From: Nageia nagi
Taxonomy: Eukaryota; Pinophyta
Length of the DNA stretch: 64,000 nt
Direction: 5' to 3'
Assembly: GCA_050084985.1 (NCBI GenBank)
Contig: JBITNC010000001.1
Location: forward strand, 61,504,001 to 61,568,000
Program-made: the position numbers and the translations under genes
Shown here: in pieces, positions 12,200-25,066 of the stretch
How positions within the stretch are numbered: the first letter of the stretch is position 1
Layout of the letters: every line of letters starts with the position of its first letter
Notes under the pieces: generated by a model
The model's input: the letters and a program-made list of their open reading frames with translations, nothing else
Database searches by the model: none
What the model was told of the DNA's origin: nothing

Positions 12200-13937
12200 T
12201 CAGAATGCTAGAAAATGTATTTTGATGGATCACAGTGCATACAAGGTTCAAGAGAAGGAATAACATTGATATCACCTTAGAATGATGTTATTACTATTTT
12301 GTAAAAACTATCATTTTAATGTACTAATAATATGATAGAATATGAGGCTCTCATATACATTTGCATATTTTTGGGGATTCACAGCTGATAGTGAATCAAG
12401 TCGATGAGATTTATAACACCAAGGATGAGGAGCTTATTCCATATAAAGTTCTTGTTACAAAACTCCTTACTTTCTTTGAAGAGTATCAATTAGAAAACAT
12501 TCCAAGGAACAATAACAGGTTGGCTAATGCAATGGCAAGTGTAGCTTCACTTATACCAATTGAGATAGAAAGTAGGGAGACTACTTTCACTATCAATAAC
12601 TTGAGAACTCCATCAATTGCTAAGGAGGACTTGAAAATAATATGTATAGCTCAAAAAGTTGGTTATGAGGTAAGTCATTAGTACCAACACATATTCAAAT
12701 ATTTGAAGGTTAATTTAATTGATTCCACACTTGATAAGAGAGAATAGATTAAATTAAAAAGGCTTGCTATGAAATATGTCATCATTGGTGATATACTTTA
12801 TAAAATATCAGATAATGGTAATCTTTTGAGATGTCTTCATGATGAGGAGATTGAAACAACATTAGAGGATGCTCATGGAGAGGCATATGGAGGTGATTTC
12901 AATGGAATATCAATTTATGGCAAGTTTAATATGATGGGTTATTGGTGGCCCACCATGGAACATGATTGTTATGAGCATGTCAAGAAGTGTGAGCAATATC
13001 AAAAGTATGCACACTTAGAATTAACACCTACTCAATAGTTGAACTATGTTACATCACCATAGCCTTTGTCAATGTGGGCTTTGGATTTCATGGGTGTTAT
13101 TAATACTCCATCTAGTGAGGGGCACAAGTTTATCTTGGTTGCCATTGAATACTGCACTAAATGAGTTGAGGCAATTCCTTTGAAAATAGCTATACAAAAA
13201 CATATTATCAATTTCATCAAGGAATATATCATTTATATATTTGGCATACCTTAAAATTTGATCATAGATAATGGTGTGAATTTCATAGGAAAAGATATCA
13301 AAGAATTTTGTAAGAATATGAAGGTTGAATAGAGATTTTCTTCAATTTATTATCCCTAAAGGAATGACAAATTGAAGCAACAAATAAAATAATCAACCAG
13401 ATATTGGAAAAAACTATCAAAAAGAATGGTAGGGATTGGCATGATCAATTACCATGTGTTTTATAGGCATATAGAACAAGTGAAAGAACAATAATAGGTG
13501 TTACTCCACACTCTCTTATGTATGGTGATAAAGGAGTCATTCCACTTGAAATTGAGATCCCTTCTTTTAGAGTTGCACTCAAAGATATCATGAAAGGACC
13601 ACAACAATGGGAAGCAAGGTTAAATCAATTAGAGGCATTATATGAAAAAAGAATTAATACAATAGAGTATCTCAAAATGTATTAGCAAAGAATAAAGAGG
13701 GCTTATGGAAAGAAAATGATGCCCAAAGCATTTGAGGTTGGGGATATGGTTCTCTAAGAGAACGTTTCTAACACTACAACAAAATATGAACTTAAAGAAA
13801 AGTTTGAACCAAATTGGGTTGGCCCATACATCATCACAGAGGTTTTTAGTAGAGGTGCATATAGATTATCTACATTGGATGGAGAGGTTCTCAAAAATCC
13901 TATCACTGCTAGGCACCTAAAGAAGTATCACATCTAG
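12200..13937 (+). pseudogene. Archaeal-type RNase H and integrase of Ty3 element 1
   Basis: The second RNase H is seen as YFDGSQCIQGSREGI (about 12220-12262), HIFGDSQLIVNQVDEI (12361-12410) and NNNRLANAMASVASLIP (about 12510-12560). Integrase follows: zinc-binding HHCC region with GYWWPTMEHDCYEHVKKCEQ (about 12937-12996), core residues in MWALDFMGVI (13073-13102) and DNGVNFIGKDIKEF (about 13268-13309), and a C-terminal domain GPYIITEVFSRGAYRLSTLDG (about 13822-13884) ending HLKKYHI with TAG at about 13935. Stops and a frameshift after 13330 disrupt the catalytic core. Confidence 0.85.
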
Positions 13938-14791
13938 GCGACTTGTGGGTTGTCCTATGCATCTATTTTCATAAAAATGTTACTATAGGAATAAGCATAG
14001 AAAAAATGGGATAAAATCAAAACAAAAGGTCATTTTAGTATCATAAGAGGATCACCAAAATTTTTTTTTAGTAAGAAAGTACTACCTATGGTCCTATTGT
14101 ATAGTCAAAAATAGCAAAAACAAAGATCATCAGATACCCCTTGATGCAAAGTTTTAGCTCCTAGATCATAAGATTTGCATGCATCTTGGCAGATTCTTAA
14201 CTCTCATATCATCATCCTAGTTTCATACCTCTTGATAGAGTTTTATCTCCACTCCTCATTGCAATATACCTCTTGGTGTATAGTTTCAACTCTCATACTC
14301 ATTGCAATATGCCTCTTGGTGAAGTTTTAGCTTCTAGTTTTATCATTATGTCTCTCGGTAGGAAGTTTAGCTTCCACAAGATCAATGGATAGAATCATCA
14401 ATGATATGATATGGATATACTACACATAGTAAAATATATCAAAAATATGGGTAATTATCATCTATGACCTTTTGGTAGATGGCTATGGACCCTAGAACTC
14501 TTTCTTTTATAGGTTATCATTAGAGCTCATAGAGCATATCAACATCAACTAGGAGCAACATGATGGATATCATATGAGGGGGTTTTCTTAAACTCATACA
14601 TTTTGTTAATAATATTGCTTATATTTCTTATATCTTGATCATATTTTAGTATCAAAATAGATTGATTAGTGTTGGTATTATGCTTATTGATACATATCAA
14701 GATTCAATTGCTATGACATTTTGATTATACTTTGACTAAAAAATCTCAATTCACGTAGTGATTTTCAATTTGTCATCAAAAGTGGGGAATT
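13938..14791 (+). other. 3' untranslated region and polypurine tract of Ty3 element 1
   Basis: Non-coding. At 14130-14390 there are four to five degenerate repeats of CCTCTTGGTG...AGTTTTAGCTCC type, related to the tandem repeats found in the 3' region of the sister elements. The tract AAAAGTGGGGAAT (14778-14790) directly precedes the 3' LTR and is the plus-strand primer. Confidence 0.75.
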
Positions 14792-15580
14792 TGTTATCAC
14801 CTAAAATTAATTTATGTATTTAATTTAATACATTAAGAAATATGTGCCCACACTTATATATCTAGTTCAAGAATATTAATGCTATTATGGATATGATCAA
14901 TATATATCATCGACTTACTATATTCTTCTTTATGTAGGTACATGTGAACTTAAGGAGTAGGTCATATTATTATCTATATAAATAGGGATCTAATAGTAAG
15001 TCCATATCAATGAGATACATGATCCCATATCTATTCTTGATGATGGCAATATTTTAGATGTCTCTTGACACTGCCATTCAAGGCTATGGTTTGTTTATTT
15101 CTTTATGTGAACATCTTGATAATTCTAAGCTTATATAAGTATCAAATTGAGACCATTGAGAGTCCATGTGGAGGTACAAAGTTGATTTGAAATAGACTAT
15201 AATATAATGAAGATCATTTATGCTCCCCTATAGATTAAAGTAGACCATTGATGCTCCTTTCGAGCATGAAATAGATCGCTTGTAGCCCTCTTTTTGGATC
15301 ATCTTGCTTTACGAATTTGGGTGCAAACTTTGTTAGTTGTTGAGGCTTCATCACTATCTTTTGTTATTCAATATCAAGTATGTTCTATGAGCTAAGTACA
15401 TAAATTCAATCTAATTTGGTAATATCATTTCAATTCTAGTTATTCATTGTCTTCTATATCAGATTATCTTGTTATAAATTGCTATCCATTAGCTCAAAAT
15501 TTACAAATGGATATATGTATCTTTTGAAACTATAGATATTCATTTATTTGCATTTTCAAATACACTTTTATTTATAAATA
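14792..15580 (+). repeat. 3' LTR of Ty3 element 1
   Basis: 789 bp, TGTTATCACC...TTTATAAATA, homologous to 7278-8059. Followed by GGTAC, one base different from the GGTAT before the 5' LTR. Confidence 0.9.
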
Positions 15581-15585
15581 GGTAC

Positions 15586-15917
15586 TTCTCCTTGTGAGAA
15601 AGTATAAAACTAATCAAGGCAAACTAGTTGAGGATTGGTAGTACTTGGGCTCCTTTTGTGTGGGCATCTAAGTGAAAGCCTAATTTTAGATAAGAAAATA
15701 AACCTCAACAATGTCACTCTACATATATGGTTCTTGAGATGAGAAATGTATTTAGATACATGGATTATTTGAGTTGTAAAATATTTGTACTTGTGAATCA
15801 AATCAAGCATGTCTCTAGTGTTAAATGTAACATGTATTATTTATTTGGTTAAAACTTAACTTTTAATTTATTTATTAAACCACATGCTTATTATTTTTTC
15901 ACATTTTTATGTAGCAA
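15586..15917. other. Spacer before copia remnant
   Basis: AT-rich stretch between the Ty3 element and the first copia gag codon. It may contain the remains of a copia LTR or leader, but no primer site or LTR end could be recognised. Confidence 0.4.
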
Positions 15918-18815
15918 ATGGAAAAATCTTTTTTACCTAAACACATTCTTGATGGTTTCAACTTTAGGATTTGGAAACCATGAATGAGAACTAAATTATA
16001 GGTAAGGAAGCTTTGCCAAATAATGAATGAGAACCTTGTACCTCCTATAGATGAGAAAACACTAGAGGTTTACAACATAAAAAATGAGTTGGCAACCTCC
16101 ATGATTTATCATGCAATTTTAGATGATGTACTCCTGAGGATTTTTAGCAAAGGAAGCTTGGGATAAGCTTAAGCAAATCTACCTTGGTTCAAATTTTTCA
16201 AGAAGGTTTACCATTCTCCAAAAGTTGCTTCAATCTCATCAAGGGAAAGATAAAAATGTTGACATCTACTTAAATAAAATCATTGACTTAAGGACCCAAC
16301 TTGTTGGTTGTGGGTGCAATTAGATCAATGATGAATTTATGATCTACATCATTATTCAAAGACTTTCTTCAAAGTTTAGAAACTTTGTAACGGTTATGAA
16401 AACAAAGCTTGATGATGAAGAAGAAGTCTTCTCCCTTGAGAACCTTTCTAGGCACCTTTTGAAGCATGAAGAAACCCTTATCACTAAGGTGTTGATTTCT
16501 TATTCTAAGAATAATAATGTTACTCTTGGAGCAACCAAAACTCATTTTAAGAAGAAGTTCAACTCTAAAAAAAAATCTTATCTTTCTTCCTCAAAAAGGT
16601 CTAATAAAAGAGTTAATGGCTACAATAATAGCAGAAATAATGGCAACAATAAAAACAATAGCAAGAATAATGGTAACAACATCCACTTCAAGCAAAGAGA
16701 TGGAAAAGGCAAATGAAATAATCCTTATCTTAAAGAAAAGTTTGATGGTATTTGTAATTATTATGACATCCAAGGTCATAAAGAATTTGATCACTACAAA
16801 AATAAAAGAGAGGAAAAGAACAAAGGTAATGAAAATGTAAAGAACTTCAAAGGAAAGGAGAATATTCATGTTGGTTTTGCTAGTTTGCTCTACTCCTTGT
16901 CTCACTCTTTTTCATTTGAATGGATTGTTGACTTTGGTTGTATTAATCACCTATGCTTTGAAAAGGAAAAGTTTGAAAACTTTCACAAGTATAGAAAAGA
17001 TGTAGTTGAGATATATGATAACTCTACCCTTGAAGTCCAAGGAATTGGGAGTGTGCTGATTTATGGAAAAGTTTTTTAAAATATTCTCTATGTTCCTAAG
17101 TTAAGGATGAACCTTCTCTCCATGATCCAAGTTACTAAAAAAGGGTACTCTTTTGAGTTAGACTCGCAATTCTAGTGCATTAAGAAAGGAATTACCATTT
17201 TGGTTAATAGATTAGTGAAAGCTAACTTCTACATTTTGGATCAAATTCCAAGAAGATGTGTCTTGCTATAAGTGTGTGTTATAAAGGTAATCTTTAGCAC
17301 CATAATTTAGGTCACTTTAACCATATGAGTATTTAATTCATGAAAGACCAAGAACTTATGGAAAGTTTGCCTTCAATTTCTCTTTTAATTGGTCTATGTG
17401 AAAAGTGCATTCTTGGCAAGATGCATAGACAAAAGTTTTAAAAAATAAGGTAACAAGAGCATCTCAACCTCTTCAACTTATGCATTTAGATTTGATGGGT
17501 CTATTTTAGACTAAGTCACTTAGAGGAGCATCTTACATCTTGGTGTTCATTGATAACTTTTGTAGAATGACCTTTGGGTATCTACTTGAATATAAGGATC
17601 AAACCTTTGAGAGTTTAAGGTTTTTAAGTCCTTTGTTGAGAATCAAACTAACCTTAAAATCAAAATGTTGAGATCAGATAATAGGAAATAATATAGTAGT
17701 AATGAGTTCAATGACATTATGTGCTAAGTATAGGATTAAGAGGTATTTTATGATTCCTTACACTTCTCAATAGAATGGTGTTTGTGAAAGTAAAAATAGA
17801 ATAATTATGAAAATCACTAGATGCATGTTGGATAATCTTTCTAGTTTCTTATGAAGTGAAGATATGAGCATTGCTATTTACACCTTGAATAGGTGTCCCA
17901 TAAAAGCTATTCAAGTAAAACTCCTTTTGAGGCATGGTCAGAAAGAAAACCTAACATTTCATACCTTAGGGTGTTTGGATATGAAGCATTCTCCTACATT
18001 ATTTTTAAGAAAAGGAATAAGTTGGATAAAAGAGCTAAAAAATGCATCTTTATGAGTTATGACAGTTAGCATAGAGGCTACAGGCTCTAGTTTCCATCCT
18101 ATAAAGCTGTGTTTATTTCAAGGGATGTAAATTTCAATGAATATTTTGAAGAATATGCTTGTAATAAGGATGTTGACATTCCAAAGGACTCTTTAGTTAC
18201 ACATAGCTAGTTAGATATTAGTGTATACAAGTTACCTCAAGAATAAAATTCTCTAACATCAATGGTAAGAAGGAACATGACCTTGAACAAATATTTATTT
18301 ACCAAGATTGACAATAAACATGAGCACTCAGCCTTCAAAGAAGTTTCAAAGCATGAGTGCTGGATGGAAGCCATGAAAGTGGAGTATGAGGTGCTTATGA
18401 AAAATAAAACTTAGGACTTGGTTCCTTATCTTAATGAGAAGAATGTGATTGGCAATAAGTGGATCTACAAAGTCAAGTTCAATTCAATTGAAGATATTAA
18501 GAAATACAAGGTAAGGTTAGTAGCCAAAGGTTTTGATCAAATATATGATGTAGATTATGAGGAAACCTTTTCTCCCATGGCAAAGATGCCTACTATCAGG
18601 ATTATCCTTGCTCTTTTTGCAGCTCAAAGATAAAAAGTTTTTCAACTTGATGTCAAGAGTGCATTTTTCAATGGTGATTTAGATATAAAAATCTACATAA
18701 ATCAACCAAATAGGTTTATTATGGAAGGTAAAGAGTCCTTTGTGTGCAAGCTATAGAATCATTGTATGGACTTAAGTAATCACCTCGAGCGTAGTATAGA
18801 AAGATTTTATGGTAT
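15918..18815 (+). pseudogene. Ty1/copia element remnant, gag to RT (forward)
   Basis: Copia polyprotein broken by many stops and shifts. Gag starts near ATG 15918 (LDGFNFRIWKP), continues through MIYIIIQRLSSKFRNFV (16339 on) to a Lys/Asn-rich tract and a decayed zinc knuckle near 16750-16800 where two metal ligands are lost. Protease: WIVDFGCINHLCF (16921-16960), the DSGA-type site changed to DFGC. Integrase: LMHLDLMGLF and YILVFIDNFCRMTFGYL (about 17480-17585). RT: NKWIYKVKFNSIEDIKKYK (18452-18508), VAKGFDQIYDVDYEETFSPM, FQLDVKSAFFNGDLD (18640-18684). It stops in the RT near the position of YGLKQ (about 18770-18815), at the inverted junction with the next copia element, so the YVDD box is missing. 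Confidence 0.85.
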
Positions 18816-18829
18816 TTTGTAACTATTAG

Positions 18830-21800
18830 TTTCTTTAAGTATTTGTCTAAGAATTGATCCCATCAACTTTTGGTGTGCCATAATATTTGCATAATAGCTC
18901 TCCATGAGCCATTGGTGTTGGTATTGATTTGTAATTATCCATACCATACTTTTTCAACATGTCTTGGGCATATTTGGATTGGCAAATTGAGATCTCATCA
19001 TTTTCTTGAAATACTTTGATGCCTAAAAAGTAATGCATAAGGCCAAGGTATTTCATTTGAAATTATTTCATCATGGAACTCTTGAAATAATTATTCATTA
19101 TCAAGTTAATCCCCATATAGATAAGATCATCAACATATAAGAAAACAAGTAGGAGATCATTACCTTGCTTCATGGTGTAGAGTGTAGGTTCTCTTTTACT
19201 CATTGTGAAACCATATTGATGAAAGAAACCATCAATCCTTGAGTATCAAGCTCTTGGTGCTTGTTTGAGGCTATACAAAGCCTTGTTTAGCTTATATACA
19301 AGATGTTCCATACCTTGGATTACAAATACTTGAGGTTGTTCAACAAAAACCTCTTCATCCAAATACCCATTCAAAAATGCACTTTTTACATCCATGTGCA
19401 TTACCTTACAACCTTTTTAGGTATCTAGTGAAAGAACCATGTAGGTGGTTTCTTATATTGCTATAGGTGCAAATATCTCTTCATAATCAATTCCATACTT
19501 TTGGAGAAAGCCTTTAGCCACAAGCGTTTCTTTATGCCTTTTTATGATGTCATTTCTATCGTATTGGGTCTTGAAGACCCATTTACAACCAATAATTTTC
19601 TTGCCTTTTGGAAGCTCCACAAGCTCCCAAGTATCATTCTTTTTTATGGAATAGATTTCATCTTCCATTGCTTTCATCCAAATATCATTAGTACATGCTT
19701 TTTCATAACTAGAAGGTTCAACCTCTACACTAGTCATCAAAGCATAATTGGTCACATCACCTTTGGGGGCTTGATCATCTTCATCACCATACATTCTCAA
19801 ATTCTCAAATCTTTTTACAACATATTGAAGTTCATTGGCTTGACTTATTATAAATATTATTGAGAAATATTTATCTGACATTTGATGTGATGTGTGTCTT
19901 TCAAGAGTTCTTTTAACTTTCTTCACCAAACTTGGAGAGTCTTTATCCATTGGAGTTGATGTAGGAGATGGTGTGCTTGAAGAATAACTTGAAGTGCTAT
20001 CATTTTAAGCCTTTGTAGGTCTTAGAGGACTTGGATAAGGGATAATATTGGACTGATTGGGCTGCATATTAGTGGCATTTACATCATGAGGAGGATCACT
20101 AACATAGAGTTTTTGATGATTCCATATTCCCTCTTCATCAAAAATGACATCTCTAGATACAATAATCTTTCTAGTTTTTGGATTATACAAACTATAAGCC
20201 TTTGAATACTCACTATAGCATATAAAAATACATGACTCACTTTTTGCATCAAGATTTTTTCTAAGCTATTTTGGTACATGTACATAAGGTAAACATAAAA
20301 AAACTCTAAAATACCTTACATTTGGTTTTTTCAAAAACCATGCTTCATAAGGAGTGGCACTGTCCAAGGTTGAGATTGGATTTCTATTGAGAATATACAC
20401 CACTATCCTTATTGCATAAGCCCAATATTGATTGCTCAATTCTTTAGTTTATAGCATGGTTCTTTCCATTTCAACAATGGTGTGCTTTTTCCTTTTGAAA
20501 ACACCATTTTGTTGTGGAGTATAAGGTGATGTAAATTGTCTTTTTATTCCACAATCCTTGCAAAACTTGAAGAATTCATTAGAGAAATACTCCCCTCCAT
20601 TATCACTTCTTAAACATTTTTATTTGCAATCACTTTGATTCTCTACATGATTATTAAAATCTTGAAAATACATAAAATCTTCATCTTTGGATTTTAAGAA
20701 GTAAATCGAACACATTCTAGAGAAATCATCTATAAAAATGAGAAAGTAAGAATTTTTACACATAATAAGTGTTTTCATAGGTCTACGAAGATCATTATGC
20801 ACCAATTGTAGGGATTTTGAGGCCCTCCATGCTTCTCCTCTTGGAAACTTACTTCTAGAAGGCTTTCCTAAAGCACATCCTTTACACACTTCATTCTTAT
20901 TGTCTTCAATTTTGTGTAGCCCACATACCATTGCTTGAGATGTTAGTAATATTAGATTTGTAAAATTTATATGACCATATCTTAGATTACAAAGCCAAAT
21001 ATTGTTATCAATGTATACATTTGGAAGTTGTGCATCATTATTTTCACCAAAATTAAGAGTAAACAACCTATTTTTAGTCATGGAAACATTAGTGACAAGC
21101 TTATTACCATGATTTTTATCATATATTTTACAATTTGCATTCTCAAACACAAGCTTGTAATTCCTCTCCATTATTTGGCCTACACTCAAAAAATTATGCT
21201 TAAGATTTGGTGTATAGTATATGTCATTTTCCTTTTTGGTACCTTCATTTATGATTACCTATATGGCTCCCATACCTTCAACTTGCAATGGATTATCATC
21301 TCCAAGTCTAATCTTAGACATTTATGAGTTGTTCATTAAAGCAAACCACTCCTTCTTTCCAATCATGTGGTTTGATACTCTTGTATCAAGCAACCAAGTT
21401 TCTTTTTTAACACTTTCATCTTGATTCTCAATGGATATGAACAAGTGTGAGGAATTTTCTACCTCTCCATAGTGGGCACCTCCACTATTGGCTTAATGTT
21501 ATGCTTTCAATATACACTCACTTTCAAAATGACCTAGCTTGTTACAATAGTAACATTTTTTTTATCATTTTTTCACTTATTTTTCCTCCTCGTATTGCTT
21601 GGAATCTTCCTTTTTTACTCTATCTCTTTATCTTCTTCCTCTTGAAGAATTTGATCCTCCTCTTGATGAAATTGATTCACCCTATTTTGATGCAAAAGCT
21701 TTCTCATCACCAAAATCATTTGAAGGAGAGAGTTCTTGGAGTCTATCCTCATGACTCATTAAGTAACCAATGAAAGTATCATAAGCAAGAGTAGCCAAGT

Positions 21801-22340
21801 CTTTGCTCTCCTCTATGATTATTGCTACATTGTTCCATTTGGAAAGAAGTGATCTCAACACCTTCTTCACAACAACTTCATTGGTGATATCTTCTCCAAG
21901 ATTTTTCATCTTGTCAACATAAGTTTTAACTCTCACACAATAGTCACCAACATGACCATATTCCTTAATCTTGAGATTCTCAAAATCTCTCTTCAAGGTT
22001 TGGAGATTCACTTTCTTGATTTGAGTGCTCCCTTGGAAACCTTACTTCAATGCATCCCATGCACTTTTAGCTGTGTATAAGAGGCAATTCTTAGAAACAT
22101 TACAATCCCCATGGATTATTGGAGGTGATAAAGAGAAAAAGAATTGTTCTTTTGATTTTGCTTCATTACAACCTTGGATGGATTAGTAAATGTAGACCAA
22201 TCAATTGGTTTAGTATATCCATATTCAACTATATACTATAAGCTTTTTCCTATGAGCAATATATTCATATTGATAGACTAGTACTAATAGTCATCTCCAT
22301 AGAAATTTGGTATTGGAAGAGTGTTGTTGTTGGATTCCAT
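18830..22340 (-). pseudogene. Ty1/copia element remnant, gag to RT (reverse)
   Basis: Second copia polyprotein on the minus strand, from a different family than its neighbour. Gag begins at ATG 22340 (MESNNNTLPIPNF), with DYCVRVKTYVDKMKNLGEDI near 21900-21960. The pre-integrase and integrase segment at 20620-21189 has LWLCNLRYGHINF-type residues, CKGCALGKPSRSKFPRG and FIDDFSRMCSIYFLKSKDE. RT: CKWVFKTQYDRNDIIKRHK (about 19540-19600), GIDYEEIFAPIA, catalytic LYVDDLIYMG (about 19109-19138), and MKYLGLMHYFLGIKVF (19056 downward). The element is cut off at the junction near 18830 before RNase H. Several stops. Confidence 0.88.
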
Positions 22341-22450
22341 TTGGCTATTTCACCAAATCAACAAAATTGAATTGTACAATAAATTTACAAGAATATGTAA
22401 TGCTTGCAACTCAATTACAATCTTCCCCTTCAAACCTAATAGAATCTAAT

Positions 22451-22464
22451 GGATCTGATACCAT
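22451..22464 (-). other. Copia primer binding site
   Basis: On the minus strand this reads TGGTATCAGATCC, matching the initiator-methionine tRNA primer site of copia elements. It lies about 110 bases upstream of the gag start at 22340, which supports the orientation of the element. Confidence 0.75.
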
Positions 22465-22466
22465 AA

Positions 22467-22929
22467 TGAGATAATGCTCATTTAATTAATAAAAATGAAT
22501 ATATTACAATAATATATATCTTTTTGGAGGAAGCTTAACCATTGACAAGTGTATTACAAAACATTCTCAATAAGACTCTAGATGTGATCTACATGCTAAA
22601 AATAGAAGTTTATTAACACCTAATAACTATGAAAATGAAACCTATTAAGTACAAAAAATGAAATTGAGAAAGAATAGCTTAAGATCAATAAATTTCAAAT
22701 ATTTTTACCAAGTCTATTACCTATCTACTAATTGGTTGTTAGTAGATTAGTTTTGCTAACTAATGGGCTGATTGGGACCTATGCTAACCAGTGGGTCTGG
22801 CTTGTTTCGACTGACTAGAAATAGAAACTCAAAGTTTCTTCAAATTTAACATTTTGAAGGCCTAGAAATTTAATATATATCACCAAGTTTGAATTAAGGA
22901 GGAGGAAATTTGGAAGACTCCTTTTAATA
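22467..22929 (-). repeat. Probable 5' LTR (partial) of the reverse copia element
   Basis: On the minus strand, sequence ending ...GCATTATCTCA directly before the primer site at 22464. The outer LTR boundary is not certain because no second LTR is present. It gives way to Ty3 coding sequence near 22930. Confidence 0.5.
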
Positions 22930-24155
22930 CAAGACAAGGCTTATTTGAATGGCTTGTTTTTCTATTTAGTTTTTACAATGCATCGATAACATTTATGAGG
23001 GTAATGAATGATGTGCTTTGTCCATTTATTGACTCTTCTATTATTTTATACATGGATGAGATTCTTATTTATATTTATACTTGGGAATAAAATATTGTTC
23101 ATATCATAAAAGTGTTTCAAGCTTTGAATAGGGATAAGTTGTTGTTCAAAATTCAAAATGTAAGTTTGGCAAAGAGTCTATAGTGTATTTGGGAGATATT
23201 ATTGGTCATAGAAAACTTAATATAGATCCTAGTAAAGTAAGTGCTATAGTATATTGACCAAATACATATAATGTAACTAAAGTAAGGAATTTCTTAGGTA
23301 CTGTACAATATTTGAGAAAGTTTAGTATTGAGTTTTCTCTTATTACTTCACCTTTACTTGATGTAACTAGCAAGAGGCAAGTGTTCCAATGGGGGGAATT
23401 ATAAACAAATATATTTTGATACCTTGAAGAAAAATATTATTAATGCACCTATGGTTGCACATCATAATTTGTATAAGCCATTTGAAGTGGATATTAATGC
23501 AAGTGACTATGCCATGGAGGATGTTTTGTTACAAGGAAGTAAACCAATTTGCTATCATTCCAAAACATTTATTAGGACCATTTTGAACTATCCTACTCAT
23601 GACAAGGAAATTGATGAATTAGTTCAAGTTGTTAAAAATTTGAAACATTACTTAATGTAAAACAAAATTCATTCATACTAATCATCAACCATTAAAGTAC
23701 TTACAAACTCAATCAAAATTGCAAAAAACTAGATACTATAGATGGATGAATTTTTTGCAATAATTTCATCTTGTGATAAAGTATAAGAAAAGAACACAAA
23801 ATAAGGTTATTGACATGATTTATAAACCACCTATACCTTCAAATTCTAAGATATTAATAATGTACAACACTAATTTTAGGCTTTTAACAATGTGCAAACA
23901 AAACCTAGTGAGTTCCCTCTTAGTGTTGAAATCTCTTTCTTTTCTTTTTAAGTCATTTTTAGAGGCATATATGTAGGATCCTAACTTTGGAGATGTGTAT
24001 GAGTAATTATATTGATCTAGGTCCAAGTATTAGGGTTTGGATGATTTTCATTTACAAAATGGACTTGTTTATCATTTTAATGGCTTATGTGTACTTATAG
24101 GTGAAAGAATTGGACTGATTAGAGAAGCACATACTTCAAAGATTGCTTGACATTT
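22930..24155 (+). pseudogene. Ty3/gypsy (chromovirus-like) RT, RNase H and integrase fragment
   Basis: Fragment of a second Ty3 lineage. RT palm: RQGLFEWLVF, ITFMRVMNDVLCPFIDS and ILYMDEILIY (about 22930-23075), the last being the YVDD/YLDD site changed to YMDE, so inactive. Then GTVQYLRKFSIEFS (about 23300-23340) and RNase H HNLYKPFEVDINASDYAMEDVL (23462-23530) with SKTFIRTILNYPTHDKE. Integrase zinc-finger start: FHLQNGLVYHFNGLCVLIGER and REAHTSKIA (about 24045-24148). No second RNase H is seen, which separates it from the Tat-type elements. No LTRs attached. Confidence 0.82.
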
Positions 24156-24675
24156 TTGATACCTTGATGTATTACACATTAGTATTTAGAAATATAAATT
24201 AAAGTAAATTTAATGAAAATGTTGATGCCTATCTTGACATTTGAACTGATGCATTCATTAACGTATTTTTTTAACATTTTGCTTAATGCATATGTTAACG
24301 CATTATTTTAGCATTTTTTTGACATTCACAATAATACTTTATATGATACTCTTTTTAATATTTATTTGATATTTTCCATGACATATTTTTACTATAAATT
24401 TTAATTTTTTAACCAAGAAACATGTTTATACATTTTAATGTTTGAAATGGTTATACATGGCATTGACTGGACATCCTAAATATGAAAATTGCTAATTATT
24501 CCAACAACTCAAATTTGATAAAAAATTAAGCTACAATAGAGAAACTATTATAGATGCAGTACATAGGTATCTATGTATGAATGAATGACATAAATACACT
24601 AAGATACATGGCATTATGTTTCTAGATCAATATTTAAAGTGAAAAAGTAATTTGCAAATTACAAAACATTCAAAT
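24156..24675. other. AT-rich unassigned sequence
   Basis: Contains several TTAACGCATTA/TAATGCATATGTTAAC-like short repeats around 24240-24330. These could be subterminal repeats of the CACTA element to the right, but no CACTA terminus was found. Confidence 0.35.
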
Positions 24676-24709
24676 ACACACACACACACACACACACAAT
24701 ATATATATA
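24676..24709. repeat. (AC)n(AT)n microsatellite
   Basis: About 11 AC units followed by about 5 AT units. Confidence 0.95.
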
Positions 24710-24729
24710 ATGTTTAATTTATCAAATGT

Positions 24730-25066
24730 ACATGTAATATTTTAATTATCATAATCAAGAAGATGCACAACATGTTTCCCTCTTGGATCACAATCAATTA
24801 CAAATCACATCTTTTCCTCTAGTACATTTGGAAAAAAAATATTTGACTACAATGTTGTGGTAAAACATATGGCTCTTTTTCTTGAGGTAAATATCATGTG
24901 GAATCAATTTCATAATAACCATGAGGTATATCATGCAAAATTATTCTTCTATTTATAAATATTTCAAACCATTTACATTTAAATACTACACATTTGAATG
25001 GTCTAAAACTTAATTGTAGGATTTCTTGAATTTTTCTAACATATTGCATTTTTCCTTCTATCATGT
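24730..25066 (-). pseudogene. CACTA transposon, C-terminal tnp2-associated segment (part 2 of split element)
   Basis: Minus-strand coding trace ending in VIDCDPRGKHVVHLLDYDN, with ICFTTTL and RGYHEID-like residues, which resembles the region after DUF4218 in CACTA transposase ORFs (the segment around PFILASQ...VFYV.DP in other plants). Many stops. It is separated from the rest of the transposase (33623 onwards) by the Ty3 insertion at 25067-33617. CATGT at 25062-25066 is the left target duplication. The assignment of this short piece is less certain than that of the right part. Confidence 0.55.

Larger units (their letters stand above)
7278..15580 (+). mobile_element. Ty3/gypsy element, Tat-type, complete but decayed (element 1)
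   Basis: An 8.3-kb LTR retrotransposon with both LTRs, a primer site and domain order gag, protease, RT, RNase H, archaeal-type RNase H, integrase. Flanking five bases are GGTAT (7273-7277) and GGTAC (15581-15585), a target duplication with one mismatch. The second RNase H between RNase H and integrase is the hallmark of the plant Tat lineage. LTRs differ at many positions and every domain has stops, so this is an old insertion. Its proteins are clearly homologous to those of the two minus-strand units at 42.9-61.0 kb but more diverged. Confidence 0.9.

Noticed and set aside
21028-21773. Plus-strand open frames rich in hydrophobic residues
   Set aside because: They are antisense to the reverse copia gag/integrase and have no membrane-protein family features.
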